The notes below the pieces were generated by a model. The model saw nothing but the letters and a program-made list of their open reading frames with translations, searched no databases and was not told the origin of the DNA. 64,000 bases of DNA from contig NZ_PCOT01000018.1 of NCBI RefSeq assembly GCF_002979415.1, positions 1 through 64,000 of the forward strand, in the 5' to 3' direction. Position 1 is the first letter of the stretch, and each line of letters opens with the position of its first letter. Made by a program: the position numbers and the translations under genes. Positions 30,284 to 39,379 of this stretch are shown in pieces. This DNA is from Microbacterium sp. MYb72 (GTDB lineage Bacteria > Actinomycetota > Actinomycetes > Actinomycetales > Microbacteriaceae).

Positions 30284-31857
30284 TCGAGCCCCTCCACTTC
30301 GCCGATACCGCCGGAGAGCTCGACGAACCGCGCTTCCAGCGTCTGTCCGGCGCGCACGTCCTCGATCGTCCCCTCGGCGAGCACGTCGCCGCCGACGATG
30401 ATCGCGACCCGCGAGCAGACGCGCTCCACGAGGTCCATGCCGTGGCTGGAAAGGATGACGGTTCCGCCGTGCGACACGTAGGCCCGCAGGATGTCGAGGA
30501 TGACAGCGGACGAGACAGGGTCGACGGCCTCGAACGGCTCGTCGAGGACGAGGACGCGCGGCGAGTGGATCATCGCGCCGGCGAGCATGATCTTCTTCGT
30601 CATGCCCGCGGAGTAGTCGGAGACGACACGGCTGAGTGCGTCGCCGAGATCGAACGCTCTGGCCAGGTCTCCGACGCGCTTCTCGATGACGTCGGAGGCA
30701 AGCCCCCGGAGCAGCCCGTAGTAGAAGAGGAGCTGACGACCGGTGAGCCGGTCGAACGTGCGGAGCCGGTCGGGAAGCACGCCCATCACCCGCTTGGCGG
30801 CGAGGGGCTGGGCGGCCTGGTCGATGCCGCAGATCACCACGCTGCCGGCATCGGACCGGAGCAGCCCGGCGACGATCGACAGCGTGGTCGTCTTGCCCGC
30901 GCCGTTCGGTCCGACGATGCCGTAGAAGGATCCGGCCGGGACGGTGAGGTCGATGCCGTTGACCGCGGTGTGGTCGCCGAAGCTCTTCACGAGGCCGCGG
31001 ATGCGGATCGCCTCGGTCCCGGAATCCGCGGGCACGTCGCGCGCAGGCTCGGAGGTCTCGGCAGGATCGGATGCCGCCGCACCGGGAGTGATCTCCTCGA
31101 CGCTGTCCACCTCGGGGCTGTCCGTCTCGGGGCTGTCCACCTCCTCGATCACGACCTCGTCGGCCGGAACGTGCTCGGCCACAGGGAGGTCCTCCTGCGT
31201 CGGAGACTCCCCCGGCGCCGATGCGTGCTCGACAGGTTCGTGCTCTTCGACGACGATCTCCTCGATCAGGTCCGACGTCGACTCCACCGCGACGGGAGCC
31301 TCAGCGGCCTTCGCTTCCTCGGCAGCCTTCGCCTCAGCCGCCTTCGCCTCCTCGGCGGCCTTCGCCTCGGCGCGCTTCGCAGCTGCGGTCTTCGCAGCTG
31401 CGGTCCTGGCGGAGTTGGTCTTCGCCGTGGCCGTGCGCGCGGAGGTCTTCGCCGCCGCCGTGCGTTCGGCTGCGGCCTTCGCCGCGGCGGTCTTCGCGGG
31501 CGTGGTCCGGGGAGCCGGGCTCTTCGCCGCGGCGGTTCCGGCCTTCGCGGCCGCGGCTCGAGCCGTCGACGAGGTGCCACGCGGAGCGGTCGCTCGCGCG
31601 GCCGAATTCTTCGCGGCAGCGGTGCGCGCCGCGGCAGCCGTCGTCCTCTTCGGCGTGCGCGGCGTCTCCGCGTCCTCCGTGCGAGCCGGCTCGGCGATCG
31701 CCTCGACGGTGGTGGCGGCCTTCGAGGCCGCTGACTTCGCGGGAGCGCGCTTCACCGGAGGCTTCTTCGCCGGCTCCTTTCGCGCCGGTGTCTTCTTCGC
31801 AGGCGTGCTCGCGGCGTCGCCCACCTCTTCGGTGCGGTCGTCGGGGGAAGCAGTCAC
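30259..31857 (-). CDS. ABC transporter ATPase with H1-like N-terminal extension
   Basis: A 532-aa protein in three parts. Residues 1-187 are Ala/Lys/Pro repeats (PAKKTPARKEPAKKPP, many AAAK units) like histone H1 or actinobacterial HU tails. Residues 188-280 are very acidic (EEIVVEEHEPVEH, DSPETDSPEVDSVEE). Residues 281-532 are a complete ABC ATPase: GPNGAGKTTT (316-325), signature SDYSAGMTKK, Walker B VLVLDEPFEAVDP, and LSSHGMD. The permease follows with an overlap. GTG 31857 has a TACCCT box six bases upstream, so the transcript is probably leaderless and the extension is truly the N-terminus. Confidence 0.85.
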   Translation of the reverse strand: MTASPDDRTEEVGDAASTPAKKTPARKEPAKKPPVKRAPAKSAASKAATTVEAIAEPARTEDAETPRTPKRTTAAAARTAAAKNSAARATAPRGTSSTARAAAAKAGTAAAKSPAPRTTPAKTAAAKAAAERTAAAKTSARTATAKTNSARTAAAKTAAAKRAEAKAAEEAKAAEAKAAEEAKAAEAPVAVESTSDLIEEIVVEEHEPVEHASAPGESPTQEDLPVAEHVPADEVVIEEVDSPETDSPEVDSVEEITPGAAASDPAETSEPARDVPADSGTEAIRIRGLVKSFGDHTAVNGIDLTVPAGSFYGIVGPNGAGKTTTLSIVAGLLRSDAGSVVICGIDQAAQPLAAKRVMGVLPDRLRTFDRLTGRQLLFYYGLLRGLASDVIEKRVGDLARAFDLGDALSRVVSDYSAGMTKKIMLAGAMIHSPRVLVLDEPFEAVDPVSSAVILDILRAYVSHGGTVILSSHGMDLVERVCSRVAIIVGGDVLAEGTIEDVRAGQTLEARFVELSGGIGEVEGLEWLHTFSD

Positions 31858-32006
31858 TGTTCGAGGGTATCAACGGGGTCCCGCCATATCCGGTCCGACG
31901 CAACATTTCGCCCTCCGAATCAGCCGTATATCCTGAGTCCTGACGGATGTCGCTCGAATCTGAGTGTTCCGTGTGTACTCGATCACGAAATGGCAACGGG
32001 GCCCCA

Positions 32007-32080
32007 AAGCCCCGGGGCTTCCCAGCCCGAATCGCTACCATGAACTCGGCACGAAGAAGTGTCTGGTCGGTGAACCGACC
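32007..32080 (+). promoter_or_regulatory. Palindromes in the nucleotidyltransferase leader
   Basis: In the 251-bp gap between the divergent genes at 31857 and 32109, a 14-bp palindrome AAGCCCCGGGGCTT lies near 32007-32020 and a perfect one, GGTCGGT-GA-ACCGACC, at 32065-32080, 28 bases before GTG 32109. They may be operator or leader-RNA structure. No ORF with support is seen in the gap. Confidence 0.35.
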
Positions 32081-32108
32081 GTGAACACACTTTCCTTTAG
32101 GAGCACTC

Positions 32109-32801
32109 GTGACTCTTCAGACCGTCATCCTCGCCGCAGGCATGGGCTCACGCCTCGGCCGTGCACTGCCGAAGCCGCTCACCGAACTGAGCGACGGCCG
32201 CACGATCATGCGCCAGCAGCACGACAACATCCGTGCAGCCTTCGGTTCCGACGCTCGCATCACCACGGTGGTGGGCTATCGCGCCGAGACCGTCATCGAG
32301 GCGTTCCCCCACGTCAACTACGTCCACAACGAGCGCTACGACGAGACCAACACGTCGAAGAGCCTGCTGCGCGCGCTCGGAGCGACGGGCAAGTCCGGCG
32401 TGCTGTGGATGAACGGCGACGTCGTCTTCGACCCGATGATCCTCGGCCGCGCCGCCGCGTACATCGAGCGCGACCAGTCGTTCGTCACGGTCAACACCTC
32501 CAAGGTCAGCGACGAAGAGGTGAAGTACACGGTCACCGCCGAGGGCTTCATCAAGGAGCTGTCCAAGACCGTCAAGGGCGGTCTCGGCGAGGCCGTCGGC
32601 ATCAACTACATCTCCTCCGCTCACAAGAAGGCCTTCATGCGCCAGCTGCAGCGTGTCGAGGACCAGGACTACTTCGAGCGCGGCCTCGAACTCGCGATCG
32701 CCGAAGACGGCATCCTGCTCGAGCCGATGGACGTCTCCGACCTGTACGCGGTCGAGGTCGACTTCGCAGAAGACCTCGAGCGGGCGAACCTCTTCGTCTG
32801 A
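32109..32801 (+). CDS. Sugar-phosphate/choline-type nucleotidyltransferase
   Basis: A 230-aa single-domain NTP transferase. VILAAGMGSRLGRALPKPLTEL is the nucleotide-binding G-x-G-x-R...PK motif, followed by HNERYDETNTSKSLLRAL, WMNGDVVFDP (metal Asp) and a C-terminal VDVSDLYAVEVDFAEDL-like metal site. Relatives couple CTP or another NTP to phosphocholine or sugar phosphates for cell-surface decoration; the substrate cannot be told here. AGGAG lies before GTG 32109 and a strong terminator follows. Confidence 0.85.
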   Translation: MTLQTVILAAGMGSRLGRALPKPLTELSDGRTIMRQQHDNIRAAFGSDARITTVVGYRAETVIEAFPHVNYVHNERYDETNTSKSLLRALGATGKSGVLWMNGDVVFDPMILGRAAAYIERDQSFVTVNTSKVSDEEVKYTVTAEGFIKELSKTVKGGLGEAVGINYISSAHKKAFMRQLQRVEDQDYFERGLELAIAEDGILLEPMDVSDLYAVEVDFAEDLERANLFV

Positions 32802-32818
32802 TCCGCTGCTGCTTCGTC

Positions 32819-32857
32819 CGAATGCCCGCCCCTCCGGGGGCGGGCATTCGGCGTTTT
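32819..32857 (+). terminator. Intrinsic terminator
   Basis: CGAATGCCCGCCCC pairs perfectly with GGGGCGGGCATTCG (14 bp, loop TCCG), followed by GCGTTTTC. Confidence 0.9.
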
Positions 32858-32885
32858 CGCGGGTGCGCTCCCTAGTATCTGAGTC

Positions 32886-33875
32886 ATGGGGACGAAGGTG
32901 CAGAAGATCCATTCCCTCCCTGACGGCTCGCCGTGGGACAAGGGAGTACCGCCGACCGGTTCGGACGAGCATCCGTTCGCGATCCGCGGTCTCGATCGCG
33001 TGCTGTCGATCCAGCGGCCTCTCGTGCTCGCGCACATCCGGAGCATCCGTCTTCGGCACCCGCACGCGACGCCGGCGGAGATCATCCGCATCCTCGAGAT
33101 GCGATACCTCGCCGCCGTGACGACCGGCGGCGCCGCCGTGGGGGCGACGGCGGTGATCCCCGGCATCGGAACAGGCGTCACGCTCGCGCTCTCCGGGGTC
33201 GAGACGTTGGGCTTCGTCGAGTCGACCGCACTCTTCGCTCAGTCCGTCGCGGAGGTGCACGGCATCGCCGTCTCGAATCCCGATCGTGCGCGAGCTCTGG
33301 TCATGACTCTGATGCTCGGCAAGGAGGGCGTCGCGCTGGTCGGCCAGCTCGCCGGACAGGCAGCCGGGCGCGGAGGCACCAGAACGGCCTATTGGGGCGA
33401 GCTCGTGACGAAATCGCTCCCCCGCGCCGCCGTCGGGCCCATGGTCGATCAGCTCAAGAGCATGTTCGTGAAGCAGTTCGCAGCGAAGGGCGGGGCGTCG
33501 TTCATCGGAAAGGCACTGCCGTTCGGTGTCGGTGCGGTCATCGGCGGCACCGGCAACCACATTCTCGGCAGGAGGGTGCTGACCACTTCGCACCGCGCTT
33601 TCGGCGCCGCTCCTGTCGGACTGCCGCTCGAGTTGGAACCGGTGGACGGCGCGGAGAAGCTCGAGCTGCGGATGCTGCACGGCGCGCAGTTCGTCGGCGG
33701 CGCTGTGGCGAGCGCGGCCGGCACGGCCGCACGCGGAGTGACCTGGGCTGGCCGCAAGGCGCTCTCCGTCGGTCGACGCCCGAAGTCGGACACGGCGGAG
33801 GTGGAGAGCCTCGGTTCACACGCCCTGCCCGATGACCTCGGAGCCGATTCATCGTCCACAGCGACCGATCGCTGA
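32886..33875 (+). CDS. Conserved actinobacterial membrane-associated protein
   Basis: A 329-aa protein of unknown function. A hydrophilic N-terminus (to about residue 75) precedes a Gly/Ala-rich hydrophobic region (TTGGAAVGATAVIPGIGTGVTLALSGVETLGFVESTALFAQS, about 80-120) and further glycine-rich helices near 200-220 (ALPFGVGAVIGGTGNHILGRRV) and 260-285. The pattern resembles Gly-zipper membrane proteins. TAGTAT seven bases before ATG 32886 indicates a leaderless mRNA, separate from the gene before by a terminator. Confidence 0.7.
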   Translation: MGTKVQKIHSLPDGSPWDKGVPPTGSDEHPFAIRGLDRVLSIQRPLVLAHIRSIRLRHPHATPAEIIRILEMRYLAAVTTGGAAVGATAVIPGIGTGVTLALSGVETLGFVESTALFAQSVAEVHGIAVSNPDRARALVMTLMLGKEGVALVGQLAGQAAGRGGTRTAYWGELVTKSLPRAAVGPMVDQLKSMFVKQFAAKGGASFIGKALPFGVGAVIGGTGNHILGRRVLTTSHRAFGAAPVGLPLELEPVDGAEKLELRMLHGAQFVGGAVASAAGTAARGVTWAGRKALSVGRRPKSDTAEVESLGSHALPDDLGADSSSTATDR

Positions 33876-33952
33876 TCCGTTCTCCACAGATCCTTCGGGC
33901 TCGAGTCCGACGCGGGGACAGAAGGTCGGCGGCCGCTCCTAGCGTGACCCGC

Positions 33953-34255
33953 ATGCCGAGACCCGCTGTCCCTTCCTTCGTTCCGTTCCCCTCCGCGTAC
34001 CGCGTTCCCTGGCACGTCTCGCGTGCGGATCCCGCCCACCCCCTCGTGATCAACCACGCGGCAGAACCCGCCGACTTCGTGCGAGTGTTCCGGGATGACG
34101 GCGGTCGGGATCGCACGCAACTGTGGGGGCAGGTCCTCCCCGCCGAGCAGATCGAGGTGTGCCTGTGCGCGGCTGACCTCGACGAGGTGATCGTGACCGT
34201 AGCCTGGTTCCGTCAGGCAGACGGGTTGGAGTACGTGTGGAGGTTCGTCGCATGA
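33953..34255 (+). CDS. Small conserved protein upstream of sugar porter
   Basis: A 100-aa soluble protein (MPRPAVPSFVPFPSAYRVPW..., then LWGQVLPAEQIEVCLCAADLDEVIVTVAWFRQADGLEYVW). It looks beta-rich, with no recognised domain. ATG 33953 is chosen over an in-frame GTG at 33944 because TAGCGT lies exactly seven bases upstream of it. Its stop overlaps ATG 34252 of the transporter, with GGAGG inside its last codons, so the two are translated together. Confidence 0.6.
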   Translation: MPRPAVPSFVPFPSAYRVPWHVSRADPAHPLVINHAAEPADFVRVFRDDGGRDRTQLWGQVLPAEQIEVCLCAADLDEVIVTVAWFRQADGLEYVWRFVA

Positions 34256-35763
34256 CGACGATCGACCACGCATCCGATCCGTCGGCATCGGTCCGAGTTG
34301 ACACGAAACCGTCGCGAGGGCCGTTCTCACCACACAGGCCGCATCTGGTGCATCGGCCGAAGGAAGGCAGCGAGATGCACGCACTCACGGAGACGCCGAG
34401 GTTGACGCGTCTCGCGATCATGATCGGCGTCGCGGCCGCAACCGTCGGGATCATCTACGGCTACGACTCGTCGAACATCGGCGGAGCGCTCATCTATCTC
34501 ACCGAGGAGTTCAGACTCGACGCCGCAGGACAGGGCCTTCTGGCCACCACGGTGGTCGTGGGAGAGATCGCAGGCGCGCTCTTCGGCGGCGCACTGGCGA
34601 ACCGCATCGGCCGGAAGCCGACGATGGTCCTCGTCGCATCGACCTTCACCCTCTTCTCGCTGCTGAGCGGCATCGCTCCGAGCCTGGAGTTCCTGATCGC
34701 GGCTCGCTTCCTCCTCGGACTCACGATCGGGGTCTCGGTCGTCGTCGTCCCGGTGTTCGTTGCGGAGTCCGCACCGACCCGCTCACGAGGCGCCTTCCTC
34801 GTGCTGTATCAGGTGGCGACGGTGTCGGGCATCGTCCTCGGCTACCTCATCGCCATGGCGCTCGCGCCGACCGGGAGCTGGCGATGGATGCTGGGGCTCG
34901 CCGCCGTTCCGGGAATCATCATCACCGTGCTGCTCCTGCGCCTCCCCGACACGGCGCGCTGGTACATCATGAAGGGGCGCACGGCCGAGGCGAGAAAGGC
35001 CCTCACCCAGATCGAGGGCGACGCCATCGACATCGATGCCGAGATCGAGACCATCACCGCGGGATTCGCGACCGCCCACACCTCCGGCTGGCTCGACCTG
35101 CTGCGACCGCCCTTCCTTCGCGCCACGCTCTTCGTGGTCGGACTCGGGTTCTTCGTTCAGGCGACCGGCATCAACGCGATCGTCTATTACAGCCCGAGCA
35201 TCTTCAAGTCGATGGGCTACACCGACCACGTGACCCAGCTCGGGTTCAGTGCCCTCGTCCAGGTCGCCGGTCTCATCGCGGTCTTCATCGCTCTGCTCGT
35301 GATCGACCGCATGGGGCGCCGCCCCGTGCTCCTCATCGGCATCGGAACGATGATCGCGGCGAACGCCCTCCTCGTCGGCGTGTTCCTCGTCGGCGGCGGG
35401 GCGTTCGACGGAGCGCTCACCGTGCTGGGCTTCATCGGGCTGATCCTCTTCACCGCCGGTTTCACCTTCGGCTTCGGATCCCTCGTGTGGGTGTACGCCG
35501 GAGAGGCCATGCCCGCGCATCTGCGTGCTCTCGGCGCGACCGTCATGCTCACGGCCGACCTCGTCGCGAACGTCATCGTGGGGCTCGTCTTCCCCTCTCT
35601 CCTCCAGTCGGCGGGCGGCGCGGGCACCTTCGCGATCTTCGGCGTGATCGCGGTGCTCGCCTTCGGTTTCGTCACCTGGCTGGCACCGGAGACCAAGGGA
35701 CGCCCGCTGGAGGACATCGGCCGGTTCTGGGAGAACGGCGGGTCCTGGACGGCGAAGGGATGA
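34252..35763 (+). CDS. MFS sugar porter
   Basis: A 503-aa major facilitator of the sugar porter family with 12 membrane helices. Signatures: [32 protein letters not shown] after helix 2, [40 protein letters not shown] (sugar-binding), [10 protein letters not shown] and the C-terminal [11 protein letters not shown]. It imports a hexose or pentose with protons. ATG 34252 (GGAGG upstream, ATGA overlap) is used; ATG 34375 with AAGGAAGG upstream would give a family-typical 462 aa and remains possible. Confidence 0.92.
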   Translation: MTTIDHASDPSASVRVDTKPSRGPFSPHRPHLVHRPKEGSEMHALTETPRLTRLAIMIGVAAATVGIIYGYDSSNIGGALIYLTEEFRLDAAGQGLLATTVVVGEIAGALFGGALANRIGRKPTMVLVASTFTLFSLLSGIAPSLEFLIAARFLLGLTIGVSVVVVPVFVAESAPTRSRGAFLVLYQVATVSGIVLGYLIAMALAPTGSWRWMLGLAAVPGIIITVLLLRLPDTARWYIMKGRTAEARKALTQIEGDAIDIDAEIETITAGFATAHTSGWLDLLRPPFLRATLFVVGLGFFVQATGINAIVYYSPSIFKSMGYTDHVTQLGFSALVQVAGLIAVFIALLVIDRMGRRPVLLIGIGTMIAANALLVGVFLVGGGAFDGALTVLGFIGLILFTAGFTFGFGSLVWVYAGEAMPAHLRALGATVMLTADLVANVIVGLVFPSLLQSAGGAGTFAIFGVIAVLAFGFVTWLAPETKGRPLEDIGRFWENGGSWTAKG

Positions 35764-35800
35764 GCCGGATCCTTCGACGAGAGTCGCCAAAGGATCCGGC
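35764..35800 (+). terminator. Hairpin after sugar porter
   Basis: GCCGGATCCTT (35764-35774) pairs perfectly with AAGGATCCGGC (35790-35800) directly after the stop. The loop is 15 nt and no T tract follows. Confidence 0.65.
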
Positions 35801-35857
35801 GCCCCGTTGTGGCGAGCATCCAACGGTCATGCCCGCCCCGACGCTAGGGTGGAAATC

Positions 35858-37447
35858 GTGACGGAAAAGCCCGAACTCTTGACCACCGCCGGCCGCATCG
35901 CAGACCTCCGCGCGCGCTACAACGAAGCCGTTGTCGACGCCGAGAAGGTCGCGCAGGAGAAGCAGCACGCGAAGGGCAAGATGACCGCCCGCGAGCGCAT
36001 CGAGCTCCTCGTCGACCCCGGCAGCTTCGTCGAATTCGATGAGTACGTGCGCCACCGCACGACCGCGTTCGGCATGGACCGCAACCGCCCGTACGGCGAT
36101 TCCGTCGTCACCGGCGTCGGCACGATCCACGGACGCACCGTCGCGGTCTACTCGCAGGACTTCACGACCTTCGGCGGATCGCTCGGCGAGGTCTCCGGCG
36201 ACAAGATCATCAAGATCATGGAGTTCGCCCTCACCGGAGGCATGCCCATCATCGGCATCCTCGACTCCGGCGGCGCGCGCATCCAGGAGGGCGTGCTCGC
36301 CCTCAGCAAGTACGGCGAGATCTTCCGCCTGAACACCCGCTCCTCCGGTGTCATCCCGCAGATCTCGATCATCATGGGGCCGGCGGCCGGCGGCGCGGTG
36401 TACGGACCCGCGCTCACCGACTTCGTCATCATGGTCGACAAGACCAGCCAGATGTTCGTGACCGGCCCCGACGTCATCAAGACCGTCACCGGCGAGGACG
36501 TGGGCATGGAGGAGCTCGGTGGTGCACTGACGCACAACACCCGCTCCGGCGTCGCGCACTACCTCGCAGAGGACGAAGACGACGCGATCGACTACGCGCG
36601 CACGCTGCTCGGCTTCCTTCCCGACAACAACATGGCGGAGATCCCGGGATATGAGAGCGGCTTCGAGTGGGAGACCACGGATGCCGACCGCACGCTGAAC
36701 ACGATCATCCCCGACTCCGCGAACCAGCCCTACGACATCCACACCGTCATCGAGCACGTCGTCGACAACGGCGACTTCATCGAGGTCCAGCCGCTGTTCG
36801 CCCCGAACATCGTGATCGGCTTCGGCCGCGTGGAGGGCCGCTCCGTCGGCATCATCGCCAACCAGCCGTCGCAGATGGCCGGAACGCTGAACATCGAGGC
36901 TGGCGAGAAGGCCAGCCGGTTCGTCCGCTTCTGCGATGCGTTCTCGATCCCGATCGTGACGCTCGTCGACGTGCCCGGCTACCTGCCGGGCACCGATCAG
37001 GAGTGGACGGGCGTCATCCGCCGCGGTGCCAAGCTCATCTACGCCTACGCCGAGGCGACGGTGCCGCTGGTCACCGTGATCCTGCGCAAGGCCTACGGTG
37101 GCGCGTACATCGTGATGGGCTCGAAGCAGCTCGGCGCCGATGTGAACCTCGCCTGGCCGACGGCCGAGATCGCGGTCATGGGCGGACAGGGCGCCGTGAA
37201 CATCCTGTACCGCGGCGAGATCAAGAAGGCCGAAGAGGCCGGCGAAGACGTCGCAGCCGTGCGCACGCGCCTCGCCAACGAGTACACGTACAGCGTCACG
37301 AGTCCGTTCCTCGCCGCGGAACGCGGAGAGATCGACGGCATCATCGAGCCCGCGAACACGCGCGTCTCGATCGCTAAGGCCCTGCGAGCGCTTCGGGGCA
37401 AGCGTGCGGAGCTACCCCCGAAGAAGCACGGGAACATCCCGCTGTGA
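35858..37447 (+). CDS. Acyl-CoA carboxylase beta subunit (carboxyltransferase)
   Basis: A 529-aa carboxyltransferase of the AccD/PccB family that moves CO2 from biotin to acetyl- or propionyl-CoA. Seen: the first oxyanion region [20 protein letters not shown]...[70 protein letters not shown] and the second [20 protein letters not shown]...[13 protein letters not shown] 35858 follows TAGGGT by seven bases (leaderless). It is coupled to the epsilon subunit; the biotinylated alpha subunit is at 44285. Confidence 0.95.
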   Translation: MTEKPELLTTAGRIADLRARYNEAVVDAEKVAQEKQHAKGKMTARERIELLVDPGSFVEFDEYVRHRTTAFGMDRNRPYGDSVVTGVGTIHGRTVAVYSQDFTTFGGSLGEVSGDKIIKIMEFALTGGMPIIGILDSGGARIQEGVLALSKYGEIFRLNTRSSGVIPQISIIMGPAAGGAVYGPALTDFVIMVDKTSQMFVTGPDVIKTVTGEDVGMEELGGALTHNTRSGVAHYLAEDEDDAIDYARTLLGFLPDNNMAEIPGYESGFEWETTDADRTLNTIIPDSANQPYDIHTVIEHVVDNGDFIEVQPLFAPNIVIGFGRVEGRSVGIIANQPSQMAGTLNIEAGEKASRFVRFCDAFSIPIVTLVDVPGYLPGTDQEWTGVIRRGAKLIYAYAEATVPLVTVILRKAYGGAYIVMGSKQLGADVNLAWPTAEIAVMGGQGAVNILYRGEIKKAEEAGEDVAAVRTRLANEYTYSVTSPFLAAERGEIDGIIEPANTRVSIAKALRALRGKRAELPPKKHGNIPL

Positions 37448-37668
37448 TGGACCCGTCAGAGTCCCTGCCGCCGACCGTCGAGATCACACACGGCACGGCG
37501 ACCGAGGAAGAGCTCGCCGCCCTGATCGCGGTCGTCAGCGACGCCTACGCACGCGAAGAGGAAGCCGCGGTCGCGGCGGAGACCCGCGTCTCCGCCTGGG
37601 CGCGCACCCAGCGATCGCTGCGCACGCCGTTGCGCCGCGACATCCCGTGGGGGCGCTTCTCGGGGTGA
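37447..37668 (+). CDS. accE: Acyl-CoA carboxylase epsilon subunit
   Basis: A 73-aa actinobacterial epsilon subunit. An acidic N-terminus, PTVEITHGTATEEELAALIAVVSDAYA and the family end SAWARTQRSLRTPLRRDIPWGRFSG are present. It stabilises the alpha-beta holoenzyme. ATG 37447 overlaps the beta-subunit stop (TGATG); GTG 37444 is an alternative with a GTGA junction. Confidence 0.9.
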   Translation: MDPSESLPPTVEITHGTATEEELAALIAVVSDAYAREEEAAVAAETRVSAWARTQRSLRTPLRRDIPWGRFSG

Positions 37669-37710
37669 TCCCGCGATTCCGTGCGCGGTACACCGCGGCC
37701 GCGTGAGAGA

Positions 37711-37850
37711 GTCTGCGGATCCGCGGGCCCCCCAGCCCACGGATCGCGCAGACACACTTTCGCCGAATCGACAGCGGAATCAGATACCGCGGTCTCCCCA
37801 GATCGGCGCACACGCAATAATACATCGATTAGAGTTATTGATGTCAAGAG
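37711..37850 (-). promoter_or_regulatory. AT-rich promoter-like island with hairpin in gene-free gap
   Basis: The 209-bp gap has no supported ORF. On the minus strand TTGACA (37847-37842) and TATTAT (37822-37817), 19 bp apart, lie in an AT-rich island that also contains CAATAA-N14-TTATTG (37815-37840). About 60 bp downstream on that strand is a long GC hairpin (GTCTGCG 37711-37717 / CGCAGAC 37747-37753, with inner GATCCG/CGGATC). This could be the promoter and terminator of a short RNA, or a ROK-regulator operator plus the accE terminator. Confidence 0.4.
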
Positions 37851-37877
37851 GGCGCGCCGAAATCCCCGCGCCGGAGG

Positions 37878-39110
37878 TCACTCCTCCAGGTAGAGGTCGG
37901 ATGCCCGCGGGGTGAGCACCGAGTCGAGCACGACGCATGCCGCACCGACCGCGCCGACGTCATCGCCGACCACCGTGCCGTCCACGGGGAGCGTGTGCAC
38001 GGCCTTCGTGGCGCTGAGCCTGTCCAGGAGCGTCGGGATCTCGGCCAGGTACACCTCGGCCAGGCGAGACCAGAACGGGCCTCCCAGCACGACCCTGTCG
38101 ACGTCGAGGACATTGGTCAGGGCCGCGATCAGCACCGTCAGATGCTCGGCTGCACGACGCAGCACCTGCAGAGCGGGCTCGTCACCGGAGGCAGCCCGCT
38201 CGCACAGCAGCGTGAAGCGCGCCTCGACGGCCTCGACATCGCTGCCCTCCCGGTCGTCGACGAAGACTCCGGCGCGCTCGGCCTGCTCGACGATCGCCTG
38301 CGGGGTGCACACCACCTCGACGCACCCGCGCATCCCGCACAGGCAGGACGGTCCGTCGGGGTCGACGATGATGTGTCCGATCTCGCCGAAGTTCCGTGTC
38401 GAGCCGCGCGCGGGGTCCCCGTCGCGCACCAGGGCCGCTCCGATCCCCGTTCCGAGGTACACGAAGAGGAACGAGTCGTCAGCGGGCCCGTGGCCGGTCC
38501 ACAGCTCCCCCACCGCGGCCGCCGTCGTGTCCTTTTCCAGAGTCACGTCGAATCCGGTCGCCTCCGCCAGGACGGCTCGCAGCGGGACCCGGTGCCATCC
38601 GTGCAGTTTCGGAGGATCGATGACGGTGCCCTTGGCGGCATTCAGCGGCCCAGGCGCCGCCACGCCGATTCCTGCGACATCATCGCGAGCCACACCGGCA
38701 TCCGCGATCAGAATGTCCACGGCCTGCGCCATGACATCGACGATCCGTCGCGGATCCTTCGCGGGCGTCCGGACGACCCGGCGGCGCACGACCGATCCGG
38801 TGAGATCGAGGAGCACGAAGGTGATCACGGCCGGATCCAGGTGGATGCCGATCGAGAAGCGGCTGTCCGCGACCAGTCGCAGGGTGATCCGGGGCTTTCC
38901 TGGCCCGTTGATCGTGCGCCCTGCCTCGGTGATCAGACCATCCTCGAGCAGTCGCCGCGTGATGTTCGTCACCGTCTGCGCCGACAGGCCCGTGGCGTCG
39001 GCGAGCTCGATCCTGCTGAGCCCCTCACCGGAACGACGAATCGCCTCCAGGATCACGGACTGATTGAAGTCACCCATGCGGGGGAGATTCGTACCTCGGC
39101 GTATGCCCAT
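37878..39110 (-). CDS. ROK-family transcriptional regulator
   Basis: A 410-aa ROK regulator. The N-terminal winged HTH is at about residues 14-70 (NQSVILEAIRRSGEGLSRIELADATGLSAQTVTNITRRLLEDGLI). The sugar-kinase-like domain has GIHLDPAVITFVLLDLTG, GIGVAAPGPLN, YLGTGIGAALV and the zinc motif GHIIVDPDGPSCLCGMRGCVEVV. It represses sugar-use genes and is released by a sugar or sugar phosphate. ATG 39110 has GGAAGGATAGGA upstream. The nearby sugar porter (34252) is a possible target. Confidence 0.92.
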   Translation of the reverse strand: MGIRRGTNLPRMGDFNQSVILEAIRRSGEGLSRIELADATGLSAQTVTNITRRLLEDGLITEAGRTINGPGKPRITLRLVADSRFSIGIHLDPAVITFVLLDLTGSVVRRRVVRTPAKDPRRIVDVMAQAVDILIADAGVARDDVAGIGVAAPGPLNAAKGTVIDPPKLHGWHRVPLRAVLAEATGFDVTLEKDTTAAAVGELWTGHGPADDSFLFVYLGTGIGAALVRDGDPARGSTRNFGEIGHIIVDPDGPSCLCGMRGCVEVVCTPQAIVEQAERAGVFVDDREGSDVEAVEARFTLLCERAASGDEPALQVLRRAAEHLTVLIAALTNVLDVDRVVLGGPFWSRLAEVYLAEIPTLLDRLSATKAVHTLPVDGTVVGDDVGAVGAACVVLDSVLTPRASDLYLEE

Positions 39111-39286
39111 CGTCCTATCCTTCCGCATCCGCCGCCGATTCGTGTCCCCCAAAATACCTACAGACAACGTTTCCCCGAAGGGAGAGACTTAGGGGGACGC
39201 TTCGCGTTCGGCTGGTCTCTCTGTCCCAGGGTAGACAGACGATGATCGGCCACCAGCGGACAGTTTTCGGGTAACTGGGCCGCAAC

Positions 39287-39319
39287 GGCGAGGGGCGGGC
39301 GGCTTCGCCGCCCCTCGCC
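39287..39319 (-). terminator. GC-rich 12-bp hairpin
   Basis: GGCGAGGGGCGG (39287-39298) pairs perfectly with CCGCCCCTCGCC (39308-39319). With the next hairpin it insulates the ROK gene from the two-component operon. The rest of the 269-bp gap (39111-39379) carries the ROK upstream region and no supported ORF. Confidence 0.65.
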
Positions 39320-39332
39320 CACTCTCTTCTCT

Positions 39333-39367
39333 CTCGGCTCTGACCCCCTCCCCCGATCAGAGCCGAG
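39333..39367 (-). terminator. Terminator of the two-component operon
   Basis: CTCGGCTCTGA (39333-39343) pairs perfectly with TCAGAGCCGAG (39357-39367), 12 bases after the last stop of the leftward operon. Confidence 0.75.
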
Positions 39368-39379
39368 ATGGGGGCGCCG

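Noticed and set aside
37711..37753. Actinobacterial 6C small RNA
   Set aside because: One hairpin has a C-rich loop in the plus direction, but the required second C6-loop hairpin is missing and the promoter-like signal points the other way.
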